DNA of 64,000 nt from Pyrinomonadaceae bacterium (GCA_014380365.1 JACMJZ010000029.1:248001-312000), one strand, 5' to 3'; shown: positions 19,410 through 28,143, counted from the first letter of the stretch. The notes: generated by a model from the sequence alone, not told the origin. Translations and numbers: made by a program.

Positions 19410-20339
19410 GGCGTAACGCAAACTGTTAGTTTGCGCCCCGGTCCTTCAGATGGTTTTGGGATACATTCGCCCGCAAACTAACAGTTTGCGTTACTTTCGT
19501 TTCGCGTTTACCGCGCCTTGGGTTTATACTCGCCCCAGTTCGCCCCTCGAAGTTTTCCTTTTTCAGCGCTTCAGTAACAAGTCGCTTTTGAAACCAGGAA
19601 ACAAGCACGAAGACTACTCATGTGAGTGCCGTGCTACAGCGAGCGAGCCAGAATTTTTCTGTCGTCAAAACGGAGACGACCTACTTTCAACTTTTACCGT
19701 AAGCCGCAGTTGGCTCAGCAGCCAGCAAACAGCTGGGGACACGCGTCCGACAGCCATTTGAAATGCAGGAAGTGCAACAGGTCGCTTCAGAACGTCCGCC
19801 GGTTTCGGATGTTCCGCGGTAGCGAAAGGCCTTCGACGTTTCGATGAAACGCGCCCCTTGTTGCACGATCTGCCTCAATGTGCAAGCGGCTAGTTAGGGT
19901 TCTTTTCTTTGATTAGTTCCAGTGACCGTCGCGTTCTGGACAAAACAAGTCCAGACTCAAACCCAGCGGGGCGTGAGCGACAACCAAGTCTTTTCCGGCC
20001 AATGAGCGGGTTCCCCGGACGGGCAGCCCAGCTGGGGCGCCTGAGCGGACCACGGGCTTTCCGCGTGGATCCGTCTCTTCTATCGCCGTTCAATAATCCA
20101 CCTACAACTTCCCGTAAAACAATTCACGGCGAGACGTTGAGTCGCTTCGCTACTTCCCGGCCGCCGCGCCTCGCTCTTAAGTTTGAAGCGCCGCTCGGCC
20201 AATCCACAATTTTTAGTCACGTCACATCGCCACCCGCACCCGTGCGTTCGGACACGCTGTCGAAGATTCGACAGCACAAAAACACCCGGGCCTTAAACTT
20301 CAGGGTGGTGGCAGGCGTTTCAGGAGAAACTAGTTAACA
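19410..20339 (+). other. 930-bp gap: operon-end palindrome and long leader of the ribonuclease gene
   Basis: No convincing gene. After the inverted repeat at 19413-19494 the stretch is open only in short frames. A 26-codon frame from GTG 19622 ends at TAA, and the same frame continues open for about 40 codons to a TAG near 19820, which could be a decayed small gene. CTGTCGAA-TTCGACAG near 20258-20275 is a perfect hairpin. AGGAGAAAC precedes the next gene. A long structured leader that controls the ribonuclease is plausible, as in E. coli rne, but unproven. Confidence 0.5.
19413..19494. repeat. Perfect 23-bp inverted repeat (GCAAACTGTTAGTTTGC element)
   Basis: Arms 19413-19435 and 19472-19494 are perfectly complementary around a 36-bp loop, and each arm is itself palindromic. 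A near copy fills the spacer at 29540-29626. Confidence 0.85.
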
Positions 20340-23186
20340 ATGGCAAAAGAATTAATCGTCAGCGTCAATGGACGCGAGAAGAAAATCGCGATCATCGAAA
20401 ACGAAAAGGTCACCGAGTTTTACATCGAGCGCGGTGAACAGAATCAGGGCATCGTCGGCAACATTTATAAGGGACGCGTCATGCGCGTTTTGCCCGGCAT
20501 GCAGTCGGCCTTCGTGGACATCGGTCTGGAGCGCGATGCGTTTCTCTACGTCTCCGACTTCTTCGACGAGGAAGAAGAGTTTGAGCGAATCGTCATCGAT
20601 AAGTCGCAGAAGGTGGACCCCGCCGAAGCCCAACGCGCCGCGGCTGAGCAAATTGCCTTGGCCCGCGTGGAACGTGAGCGCCACATCGAAGCCACGCACG
20701 AACGCGTGGAACCGCTAAGGGAAATGGAACAGGCCGAAGGCGTTACGATTACCGATGAAGAGCCCGGCGAGGAACCGGCAGTTACTCAGCAAGCGGGAGA
20801 AACAGCGGAGGAGACGAAGCGACGGAGCCGGCGTGGACGCCGGCGCGGTCGTGGTAAGGACGATCGAGACGAAAGGGACGAAAGGGACGGCGCAACAGGC
20901 GGCACTGCCGCCGCAGAATCCAGCCACCGGCGAATCACGCCCGAAGAGATCGACACTCCCTTTGTGGCGGCGGACCCCTCGATTGAGCGAATAATCGATG
21001 ACGAAGAGACGGCTGCAGACGGCGAGATGTTTAAGGACGCTCGCCTGCAGGAGCGACTGTCGGACCAAATTCGTGCGAGCGAATTCAATATGGTTGAAGA
21101 CAATTTTAGTTCAGCCGAAGTTGGCTCCGTGCTTTCACTCGATGATTACCGTGATCCATCTTTTCAGCGCATTGACGATGGCGACGACGCGGGCGCGGCG
21201 AATACGGCGCCGACTCGCAACCGCGTCGCCGCGCACATCGAAGGCTTCGACGACCAGATTGACGACACCACACTCGTTGGCGGCAGTTTCGAACGAATCA
21301 GCGACGACGAAGCGATTGAATCCCAGATCACTGCGTCCACCACTAAGTCGAAGTCGCCGGTTAATGAGGAAACGGAAGAAGCCGCGGAGGAGAGTTCAAC
21401 CGCAAAATCCAAGATTGGAAAGCTCCTGGCGCGCGCGACGGGCAAAAAGAGGGCGCCCACCAAACGAGCGTCGACAAAGAAACCAGCCAAAGAAGCGGCG
21501 GCAGAATCTGAGGCTGCGGACACTTCAGCGATTGCGGAAGAATCATCAACAGAAACTTTGGCGGACGCAGAGGCCAGCATTGACGAAGGACGTTCGCGCG
21601 CCGAGTTTGCCACGACCAGGCGTGGTGGCAGAAGGCGTCGTCGTCCCAGCAAGGCGGGGGGTGCCGATGCGGGGGGTGCCGATGCGCCCGAGGATACTGA
21701 CGCTGAAAGCACCGACGTGGAACCCGCAGTTGAACCAGAAACCGCGCCACAGTTCGTAGAAGAAACAGAAGAGACAGCGCCGCCGGAAGCGATCGTTGAA
21801 CCCCCGGCGCCATCGCCGCCATCGGTGCCACCAGCGCCAGCCCGCGCGCCGCGGGAAAACCGCGACAGTCGCGACTCCCGCGACTCCCGCGATAAAGGCC
21901 GCACCGGCGGGCGTGGCGGGCAAGGTCAACGAGGGTTTCCCCGTCGAGACAATCGCAATCAGCCGACGATTACGGATCTTTTGAAGGAAGGCCAGGAAAT
22001 TCTGGTCCAGATCGCCAAGGAGCCCATCGCCAAGAAAGGCGCGCGGATCACTTCCCATATTGCCCTACCCGGTCGTTTTCTCGTTTACATGCCGACTGTC
22101 GAACACGTCGGCGTGTCGAGAAAGATCGAATCCGACAGCGAGCGCCAGCGCCTGCGCAAACTCATCACACTAATCCGCGGCAGCGAAGACATTCCTTCGG
22201 GCGGCTTCATCGTCCGCACCGCCGGCGTGGGAATCAGCGAGGCAGACTTGCGCGAGGACGTTCGCTATCTCGTGCGGACTTGGCTCGACATTCGCGCCGC
22301 TGCCGAGAAGACAAAGCCGGCCACGTTGGTGCACAAAGACCTCGACCTCGTCCAACGCATTCTGCGCGATCAGTTGTCCGAGGACTTCGCCGCCATCCGG
22401 GTGGATTCTGAGGAGGAATACGAGGCCATCGTGGAATTCATCAATCGTATCCAGCCCCGCATGGTGAAGCGCGTCAAGCTCTACACCCGCGAGCAACCAA
22501 TCCTCGAAAACTTCGGCGTGCAGGCGGAGATTGATAAAGCGATCAAGCCGCGCGTCTGGCTCAAGTCAGGCGGGTATCTGGTGATTAACCAGACAGAGGC
22601 GCTGGTGGCGATTGACGTTAACACCGGAAAGTTTGTCGGTCGCGGGAGCGGTCGATTGGAAGACACCATCACCCGCACCAACCTCGAAGCGGTTGACGAA
22701 ATTGTTCGCCAGATTCGTCTACGCGATCTTGGCGGGATCATAGTGCTCGACTTGATCGACATGGAAGACCGCCGCAACCGCACCCGCGTTATGGGCGCGT
22801 TGCAGGACGCCCTCCGCGGCGACAAGTCGCCTACCAAGGTCCTCTCGTTTAACGATTTCGGCCTGGTGATCATGACTCGGAAACGAGTGAAGCAGTCGCT
22901 CGAGCGCACGCTCTGCGCGCCGTGCCAGTATTGTCAGGGCGCTGGACTGATCAAGTCTCCGCAAACTATCTCTTATGAACTGCTGGAGCAGGCGCGCACG
23001 CTCGGGAAACTGAATGATCGTCGAGGGGTTAAGCAGACAACGTTGCGGATTCATCCTGAGGTCGCCAAAGCCCTGCGCACCACCGAACGCGACGTGCTCA
23101 ACGAAATTGAGGAGTACCTCGGGCCGGTCGACATTACGAGTGATTCGACAGTGCATCAGGAACAGTTCGACTTCGCGTTTATCTAA
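20340..23186 (+). CDS. Ribonuclease E/G family endoribonuclease with giant S1-domain insert
   Basis: A protein of 948 residues that cleaves single-stranded RNA in mRNA decay and rRNA or tRNA processing. The S1 domain starts normally (GIVGNIYKGRVMRVLPGMQS, FLYVSDFF near 75), is broken by about 460 residues of acidic and Arg/Gly-rich low-complexity sequence, and resumes near 540 (KEGQEILVQIAKEPIAKKGA). The catalytic aspartates lie in VAIDVNTGKFVG and IIVLDLIDME, and the zinc-link cysteines in CAPCQYCQGAG. The C-terminal scaffold of E. coli RNase E is absent; the insert may do that job. The start is supported by AGGAG. The tRNA array 4 kb downstream would need such a processing enzyme, an inference only. 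Confidence 0.93.
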   Translation: MAKELIVSVNGREKKIAIIENEKVTEFYIERGEQNQGIVGNIYKGRVMRVLPGMQSAFVDIGLERDAFLYVSDFFDEEEEFERIVIDKSQKVDPAEAQRAAAEQIALARVERERHIEATHERVEPLREMEQAEGVTITDEEPGEEPAVTQQAGETAEETKRRSRRGRRRGRGKDDRDERDERDGATGGTAAAESSHRRITPEEIDTPFVAADPSIERIIDDEETAADGEMFKDARLQERLSDQIRASEFNMVEDNFSSAEVGSVLSLDDYRDPSFQRIDDGDDAGAANTAPTRNRVAAHIEGFDDQIDDTTLVGGSFERISDDEAIESQITASTTKSKSPVNEETEEAAEESSTAKSKIGKLLARATGKKRAPTKRASTKKPAKEAAAESEAADTSAIAEESSTETLADAEASIDEGRSRAEFATTRRGGRRRRRPSKAGGADAGGADAPEDTDAESTDVEPAVEPETAPQFVEETEETAPPEAIVEPPAPSPPSVPPAPARAPRENRDSRDSRDSRDKGRTGGRGGQGQRGFPRRDNRNQPTITDLLKEGQEILVQIAKEPIAKKGARITSHIALPGRFLVYMPTVEHVGVSRKIESDSERQRLRKLITLIRGSEDIPSGGFIVRTAGVGISEADLREDVRYLVRTWLDIRAAAEKTKPATLVHKDLDLVQRILRDQLSEDFAAIRVDSEEEYEAIVEFINRIQPRMVKRVKLYTREQPILENFGVQAEIDKAIKPRVWLKSGGYLVINQTEALVAIDVNTGKFVGRGSGRLEDTITRTNLEAVDEIVRQIRLRDLGGIIVLDLIDMEDRRNRTRVMGALQDALRGDKSPTKVLSFNDFGLVIMTRKRVKQSLERTLCAPCQYCQGAGLIKSPQTISYELLEQARTLGKLNDRRGVKQTTLRIHPEVAKALRTTERDVLNEIEEYLGPVDITSDSTVHQEQFDFAFI

Positions 23187-23187
23187 G

Positions 23188-23300
23188 AGCAGATGCTGGA
23201 TGCTAGATGCCAGATATTAGATTCATTGCTCTAGTAGGTCGTATTCGGTCGTTCATGCGCCTGGTCTGACATCCAGCATCTGACATCTAGCATCTGCTTT
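23188..23300. repeat. Palindromic repeat, GATGCTAGATG family
   Basis: CAGATGCTGGATGCTAGATG faces CATCCAGCATCTGACATCTA and AGCATCTGC across about 50 bp. It fills the gap between the ribonuclease and hydrolase genes. Confidence 0.75.
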
Positions 23301-23304
23301 TGCA

Positions 23305-24300
23305 ATGGGCAAACTTGGAAACATCTGGAAGACAATGCTTGCGGGCGGCGCTGGCGTGGCCGCGCTGGCGGCGCTCAACGCGGCTATTCAACGCAATGCC
23401 AGCGAGCCCGATACGAGCGCGCTCGGCGGCGAAGCCCACTTCTTTTCCTGGAAACACGGGCACGTTTTCTACAAAGCTGCTGGCCTGAATAATGCTGGGC
23501 CACCGCTGGTCTTCGTCCATGGAATTGGCGCCGGCGCCTCCAGTTTCATGTGGCGGAAAAATTTCGACGAGCTGGCCCAGGACTTCCCCGTTTATGCTCT
23601 TGACCTGCTGGGCTTCGGCTTCTCTGATAAACCGGCGACCGCGTCGTACTCCGCTGATCTTTACGTCGATCTGATCACCGATTTCATCCGTGAAGTGGCG
23701 GGTTATCCCGCAAACGTCGTCGCCAGTTCACTTGGAGCTGCGTACGCCATCCGTGTCGCCGACGAACATCCCGAGCTGGTGAACGCGCTGGTCCTCAATG
23801 CCGCGACCGGCGCCGATGCGTTGAACCGGCGACCCGGCATGGCGGGCGCTGCCTTCTATGGACTGCTGCAGTCGCCCGTGCTCGGAACGTCGTTCTACAA
23901 CGTGATGGCGAGCGAACGCAGTATTCGCGATTATGCGCGCGACAATCTGTTCTACGATCATAAGCGCGTGACCGACCGTTTCGTCACCAATCTCTACGCG
24001 ACCAGTCACCAGCCAGGCGCGCAACACGCCATCGCCGCCTTCCTTTCCGGCTATCTCAATACAGACACCCGGGCACCATTCGCACGACTTACCCAACCCA
24101 CTGTTTTGGTTTGGGGTAAACAAGACCCCACGATGCCGGTGGAGAGAAGCGGCTCGTTGCAGGAGTTAAATCCTCGCGCTCGACTGGAAGTGTTTGACTA
24201 CTGTCGGATGATGCCCGAGCAGGAACACCCCGAAAAGTTTAATGCTCTCGTCCGCGATGCCCTGACCGCGCGTTCCGTAGCTGCTTCCGAATCGTTCTAA
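23305..24300 (+). CDS. Alpha/beta hydrolase
   Basis: A protein of 331 residues with a short hydrophobic N-terminus that may be a signal or membrane anchor. The fold is recognised by the oxyanion HG (FVHGIGAGASSFMW), the nucleophile serine in NVVASSLGAAYA near 145, the acid in VWGKQDPTMP near 275, and a histidine in EQEHPEKF near 310. The nucleophile elbow has Ala-Ser-Ser-Leu-Gly in place of the usual Gly-x-Ser-x-Gly, a tolerated change. Substrate unknown; haloalkane dehalogenase-like and lipase-like relatives share the pattern. The ATG follows the palindromic repeat by a few bases and has no clear ribosome site. Confidence 0.85.
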   Translation: MGKLGNIWKTMLAGGAGVAALAALNAAIQRNASEPDTSALGGEAHFFSWKHGHVFYKAAGLNNAGPPLVFVHGIGAGASSFMWRKNFDELAQDFPVYALDLLGFGFSDKPATASYSADLYVDLITDFIREVAGYPANVVASSLGAAYAIRVADEHPELVNALVLNAATGADALNRRPGMAGAAFYGLLQSPVLGTSFYNVMASERSIRDYARDNLFYDHKRVTDRFVTNLYATSHQPGAQHAIAAFLSGYLNTDTRAPFARLTQPTVLVWGKQDPTMPVERSGSLQELNPRARLEVFDYCRMMPEQEHPEKFNALVRDALTARSVAASESF

Positions 24301-24357
24301 CTGCTTCGCGTGTCTCATTCGGAAACGGTCGATCCCCAAGTCGGTGGGAAAACAGGG

Positions 24358-24418
24358 GTTCAGAGTACAAGCTTTAGCTTGCTGTTTGCGAAGGAGCAAC
24401 CTGAAGGTTGTACTCTCA
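24358..24418. repeat. Hairpin repeat, CAAGCTTTAGCTTG element
   Basis: GAGTACAAGCTTTAGCTTGC faces GCAACCTGAAGGTTGTACTC. The same opening word recurs at 49377-49395 and a relative at 26335-26377. Confidence 0.7.
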
Positions 24419-24455
24419 ACATCTGTAACCCGCGTTAACAATTCGCAACTGGAGA

Positions 24456-26318
24456 ATGGTGTGTCCGGTAATGGCTGAGAAGGAGAAGCTGACGCTTTCA
24501 AACGCCTGGCGCGACGCGAAAGAATTGATCTGGGTCCATCGCTTTCGGTTGGCGGTGGGGCTGTTCCTGATGCTCGTGAACCGCCTCGTCGGACTCGTTT
24601 TACCCGCAAGTTCGAAATACCTGATCGACGAAGTCATCATCAAGCAGCGCGGTGAGTTGCTCCTGACCCTGGCTCTGGCAGCGGGGGCCGCCACTCTAAT
24701 TCAAGCAGTTAGTTCGTTCATGCTTTCGCAAGTGCTCGGCGTCGCCGCCCAACGCGCGATCACCGAAATGCGCAAGAGCGTGCAGGAACACATCGCCCGT
24801 TTGCCAATTCATTATTTTGATTCAACGCAGACGGGCATACTGATCTCGCGGATCATGACGGACGCAGAAGGCATCAGAAATCTCGTCGGCACGGGACTGG
24901 TGCAACTAGTCGGCAGCCTGGTCACAGCCTCAATTGCGCTCTGCGTTCTGTTCTATTTGAACTGGAGTCTCACCCTGATCACGCTGGTGGCGCTTGGCAT
25001 CTTCGGCGCGTGCATGGCGTTAGCTTTCCGTCGGCTGCGACCACTCTTCCGCGAACGCGGCCAAATCAACGCCGAGGTTACCGGACGACTTGCGGAGTCG
25101 CTGGGCGGCATCCGCATCGTCAAAGCCTATTCCGCGGAGAAGCGCGAGGAGCTGGTTTTCGCGCGCGGAGCGCATCGCCTGTTTCGCAACGTGGCGCGTT
25201 CGATGACCGGCGTTTCCACCGTCACGGCGTTTTCCACCGTGATTGTTGGCTGCATCGGCGTGATCCTGATCCTGGTGGGCGGGCGTGCGATTCTCGCCGG
25301 CCAGATGACGCTCGGCGATTTTTTCATGTACATGATTTTCACCGGGCTCGTGGCGGCGCCGCTCGTGGAGATCGCGTCCATCGGAACCCAGATCACTGAG
25401 GCCTTTGCCGGTCTCGATCGTATCCGCGAGATCAAACGCATGGCAACTGAAGACGCGGACGAGGAAGGTCGCGAGCCACTGGCGGCGATCGACGGCGAGA
25501 TAACTTTTGACGATGTCAGCTTTGAATACAACGAGAGCGTTCCGGTGCTCAAGCATGTCTCCTTCGAAGCAGCTGCGGGCTCGACGACCGCCCTGGTGGG
25601 TTCAAGCGGTTCCGGAAAGAGCACGCTAATCAGTTTGGTGATGGCTTTCAACCGTCCGCTATCCGGTAGGGTAAACGTCGATGGGCGCGACCTGGCTTCG
25701 ATCCGTTTGCGGGATTACCGGACACAACTCGGCGTGGTATTGCAGGACAACTTTCTCTTTGACGGCAGTATCGCGGAGAACATTTCCTTCGCGCATCCGC
25801 ACGCCACGCGAGAAGAGATCACTGCGGCCAGCCGTATCGCACACTGCGAAGAATTCATCAACGGTTTTGCAGACGGTTACGACACAATCGTAGGCGAACG
25901 GGGTGTGAAGTTATCAGGAGGCCAGCGGCAGCGCGTCGCCATCGCCCGCGCGATTCTCGCGGAGCCTAAGATACTGATCCTTGATGAAGCAACTTCGAGC
26001 CTGGACAGCGAGAGCGAGGCATTGATTCAGGACGGACTCCAATCGTTGCGCCGCGGCCGCACCACCTTCGTCATCGCGCACCGCCTGTCCACCATTCGCA
26101 GCGCTGATCAGATTCTGGTATTGGAAGCCGGCGAAATCGTCGAACGCGGCACGCATGAAGAACTGCTGGCAGTTGACGGGCGCTACAAGCAGCTTTATGA
26201 CAAGCAGTACCGCTTCGAACGGAATCAGTTTATAAATCCGGGCGAGGATTTCACTCCGGAACCGGCGAAACCGCTCGCATCCTCAAGGCCGGGTGCGACG
26301 GCGGACACAAATCTTTAA
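24456..26318 (+). CDS. ABC exporter, fused permease and ATPase (MsbA/LmrA-like)
   Basis: A half-transporter of 620 residues: six membrane helices across about 30-320 and an ATPase domain at about 350-590. Walker A is GSSGSGKST, the signature LSGGQRQRVAIARA, Walker B ILILDEATSSLDSES, and the H-loop VIAHRLST. It would act as a homodimer. Lipid A flipping (MsbA), lipid or drug export are the usual roles; the sequence does not decide. Start ambiguity: ATG 24456 has GGAG only two bases upstream, while ATG 24471 (MAEKEK) has it sixteen bases upstream. Confidence 0.93.
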   Translation: MVCPVMAEKEKLTLSNAWRDAKELIWVHRFRLAVGLFLMLVNRLVGLVLPASSKYLIDEVIIKQRGELLLTLALAAGAATLIQAVSSFMLSQVLGVAAQRAITEMRKSVQEHIARLPIHYFDSTQTGILISRIMTDAEGIRNLVGTGLVQLVGSLVTASIALCVLFYLNWSLTLITLVALGIFGACMALAFRRLRPLFRERGQINAEVTGRLAESLGGIRIVKAYSAEKREELVFARGAHRLFRNVARSMTGVSTVTAFSTVIVGCIGVILILVGGRAILAGQMTLGDFFMYMIFTGLVAAPLVEIASIGTQITEAFAGLDRIREIKRMATEDADEEGREPLAAIDGEITFDDVSFEYNESVPVLKHVSFEAAAGSTTALVGSSGSGKSTLISLVMAFNRPLSGRVNVDGRDLASIRLRDYRTQLGVVLQDNFLFDGSIAENISFAHPHATREEITAASRIAHCEEFINGFADGYDTIVGERGVKLSGGQRQRVAIARAILAEPKILILDEATSSLDSESEALIQDGLQSLRRGRTTFVIAHRLSTIRSADQILVLEAGEIVERGTHEELLAVDGRYKQLYDKQYRFERNQFINPGEDFTPEPAKPLASSRPGATADTNL

Positions 26319-26334
26319 GACACGCTCAAGCAGT

Positions 26335-26377
26335 TCAAAGTACAACTTTAGTTTGCTGTTTTGGAGTAAACTCAAAA
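26335..26377. repeat. Short hairpin repeat, CAACTTTAGTTTG element
   Basis: AAGTACAACTTTAGTTTGCTG with a reversed GAGTAAACTC behind it; a reduced form of the element at 24358-24418. Confidence 0.5.
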
Positions 26378-26401
26378 CATAACCTCCCCAAGGAGATCAA
26401 C

Positions 26402-26839
26402 ATGGCAACCAATCCCCAGTCTTACGCCGGTCACACTCGTTGGCATCCGCTCTTCCACTTTTTCCTCGTGCCGGTGATGATAATTAATCTCATCTGGTCG
26501 ATTGTCTTGTGTTACCAGTCCCCCAGCTGGACGCAATGCTGGTGGGTGGTGGTTTCACTGGGTCTGATCGTGATGATGTCCCTCGTGAGAACAAACTCTC
26601 TGAAAGTACAAGACCGGCTCATCAGGCTTGAAGAACAACTGCGCTGTCAGCGAGTACTTCCCGCCGAGCTTGCCCAGCGAGCGAGTGGGTTGCGCGTTGG
26701 GCAATACATCGCCCTCCGATTCGCTTCGGATGAAGAACTCGAAACATTGGTGACTGAAGTGGTCGAGGGTCGGCTCACCAAACCTGCTGAGATTAAGCAA
26801 GCAATTAAGAATTGGCGCGCCGACTACTTCAGAGTTTAG
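26402..26839 (+). CDS. DUF6526 family membrane protein
   Basis: A protein of 145 residues starting eight bases after AAGGAG. It opens with the family signature NPQSYAGHTRWHPLFHFFLV, has two membrane helices (about 20-42 and 47-67) and a cytoplasmic helical tail with LPAELAQRASGLRVGQYIAL. The family is widespread in Acidobacteria and Bacteroidetes and has no known function. It stands between the exporter and the small transcript that precedes the tRNA array. Confidence 0.88.
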   Translation: MATNPQSYAGHTRWHPLFHFFLVPVMIINLIWSIVLCYQSPSWTQCWWVVVSLGLIVMMSLVRTNSLKVQDRLIRLEEQLRCQRVLPAELAQRASGLRVGQYIALRFASDEELETLVTEVVEGRLTKPAEIKQAIKNWRADYFRV

Positions 26840-26984
26840 TTAACAAACTCGCGGAATTTGTAGCCGCTAAGATTTATTATTCGACGATGCTCACGACCAC
26901 AGGCAACTCTTTGATGGGCCAAAGCGATCCGAGAATAGTCGATGCATTGTGCGTTTACTTTTAGTCGACGTTACAAAAAACTGC

Positions 26985-27014
26985 TTGACAGGATCGACGG
27001 TCCTACTTTATACA
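26985..27014 (+). promoter_or_regulatory. Sigma70-like promoter
   Basis: A consensus -35 TTGACA at 26985-26990, then 18 bases, then TATACA at 27009-27014 (or 17 bases and TTATAC). It is one of the best promoters visible in the window and drives the unit with the 55-codon ORF. Confidence 0.75.
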
Positions 27015-27064
27015 AGAACGCTCGCGCGATTTATTGACTAGCGCGCAGTAAGGAAGAAACTTCA

Positions 27065-27232
27065 ATGCAAACGATTCGGACACATAAAGAACAGACCGCC
27101 AAATGGCTGCCGTGCGTCGGCATGGCCGGCGGCTCGTGTCTCTTAAGTCTGAATTCGTCACCCATTAATTTTGGCGGCACCCTCGGACGGAGAACGGCGA
27201 GGTCCATAGATAGCCGTCAAATCAGGCATTAA
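27065..27232 (+). CDS. Small unknown protein, 55 residues
   Basis: ATG 27065 follows AAGGAAG by eight bases and lies about 45 bases after a consensus promoter; a Rho-independent terminator follows the stop. This gives a complete, isolated transcription unit. The peptide starts MQTIRTHKEQTAKWLPCVGM, has a glycine- and serine-rich centre with two cysteines, and a basic tail (GRRTARSIDSRQIRH). There is no signal peptide and I recognise no relative. It could be a small protein or the coding part of a regulatory RNA. Confidence 0.5.
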   Translation: MQTIRTHKEQTAKWLPCVGMAGGSCLLSLNSSPINFGGTLGRRTARSIDSRQIRH

Positions 27233-27289
27233 TTCGCGGGAGCGGACTCCCGCTCCCAAATCTCCAAAAGAAAAGTCGGAAGAGAATTG

Positions 27290-27341
27290 AAGGAGCGGGC
27301 AGCTTCCCTGGGAGGCCTAAAGCCCGCTCCTTTAGTTTTTT
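27290..27341 (+). terminator. Rho-independent terminator
   Basis: AAGGAGCGGGC at 27290-27300 pairs perfectly with GCCCGCTCCTT at 27322-27332, followed by TAGTTTTTT. It ends the small transcript before the tRNA array. Confidence 0.85.
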
Positions 27342-27554
27342 GACAATCGAAATACCTATTTGCGAAAAACTCCACGCGCTCTAGTGCGCGTGGAGTCTTT
27401 GGATGAAGGCAGGGAGCCTTCTGGATTGACAACGCCGTCCACTTTGCGAGAGTCACGGGCGTCGCCATCCTCATGAGAAGTGTGCCTCGAAGTGTGTTCG
27501 CGGTACGTTTCTCTCTGCCTTCATCTATTTTTTTAACACAACGAATTTTATTTT

Positions 27555-27639
27555 GCATGCGTGGCTGAGCAGCAAAAGACCTGACTGTAAATCAGGCGTC
27601 CCGGTGACTTCGTAGGTGCGAGTCCTACCGCATGCACCA
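27555..27639 (+). tRNA. tRNA-Tyr (anticodon GTA)
   Basis: First gene of the array. Acceptor GCATGCG pairs with CGCATGC; anticodon at 27587-27589; long variable arm of about 15 nt as expected for class II; CCA encoded. The T-loop is TGCGAGT, with G at position 55, and the D-loop shows no GG pair. Confidence 0.9.
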
Positions 27640-27706
27640 AACCTTTGTCCAAAGTCCAAAGTCAACGGGCGGTCGGCGAAGACGTTGGACATTGGACTAA
27701 TCTTTC
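27640..27706. repeat. Array spacer, GTCCAAA heptad palindrome
   Basis: GTCCAAAGTCCAAAGTC faces GTTGGACATTGGAC across about 20 bp. Confidence 0.8.
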
Positions 27707-27782
27707 AGGGATTTACGATTAACTGGTAAACACGCGGGCTCCAACCCCGCGATTCTCGGTTCGAATCCGGGCATCCCTGCCA
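27707..27782 (+). tRNA. tRNA-Trp (anticodon CCA)
   Basis: Anticodon at 27741-27743 inside GCGGG-CTCCAAC-CCCGC; discriminator G; CCA encoded. Acceptor AGGGATT pairs with CATCCCT except for a T-C opposition at 7:66. Confidence 0.9.
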
Positions 27783-27790
27783 ATCTTTAT

Positions 27791-27879
27791 GGAGGGCCCG
27801 ACAGTAGAGTGAGTCAAGCAGTCTTGAAAACTGCGGCGGCTAATAACCGTGTACGGTTCGACTCCGTAGCCTTCCGCCA
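27791..27879 (+). tRNA. tRNA-Ser (anticodon TGA)
   Basis: Anticodon at 27825-27827; long variable arm of about 16 nt, as normal for serine; G73 and CCA present. Position 8 is C instead of T and the D-loop has no GG pair. Confidence 0.9.
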
Positions 27880-27882
27880 TTT

Positions 27883-27968
27883 GGAGATGTCGCCTAACTG
27901 GCATGGCAGCACCCTGCTAAGGTGCCGGGAGAAGTCCTGTGAGCGTTCGAATCGCTCCATCTCCGCCA
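27883..27968 (+). tRNA. tRNA-Ser (anticodon GCT)
   Basis: Begins three bases after the previous tRNA. Anticodon at 27916-27918; long variable arm; acceptor GGAGATG pairs perfectly with CATCTCC; G73 and CCA present. Confidence 0.92.
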
Positions 27969-27997
27969 TCGCCTGAGTCCGAATCGTAGACCTTGCA

Positions 27998-28059
27998 GCG
28001 GGCAGGTTCGGTGCCAGGAAAGACGGGTCGCTGACTCCTCGCAGAGGATGCCCGTACCA
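27998..28059 (+). other. Truncated tRNA-like element
   Basis: GCGGGCA at 27998-28004 pairs with TGCCCGT at 28049-28055, followed by A-CCA, exactly like a tRNA acceptor end, but the enclosed 44 bases hold no anticodon arm or TTC T-loop, only TCCTC-GCA-GAGGA. Possibly the relic of a deleted tRNA. Confidence 0.35.
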
Positions 28060-28065
28060 ATCTTC

Positions 28066-28143
28066 GGACCTGTAGCTCAGCGGAATGAGAGCGCGACCCT
28101 GCGAAGGTCGAGGTCGCACGTTCAAATCGTGCCAGGTCCGCCA
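28066..28143 (+). tRNA. tRNA-Arg (anticodon GCG)
   Basis: Anticodon at 28101-28103 in CGACC-CTGCGAA-GGTCG; acceptor GGACCTG pairs perfectly with CAGGTCC; G73 and CCA. Most bacteria read CGY codons with an ACG anticodon edited to inosine, so GCG is uncommon. Confidence 0.92.

Larger units (their letters stand above)
26840..27554 (+). other. Gap before the tRNA array: promoter, small transcript, two hairpins
   Basis: Holds a strong sigma70-like promoter, a 55-codon ORF, a Rho-independent terminator and a further 11-bp hairpin at 27369-27396, all listed separately where supported. Also a 25-codon frame from ATG 26887 without a ribosome site. The last 150 bp before the first tRNA show no clear promoter. 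Confidence 0.6.

Noticed and set aside
21164-21904. 246-residue reverse-strand ORF in the RNase E/G insert
   Set aside because: Low-complexity coding sequence leaves the opposite strand open by composition; no start signals or domains.
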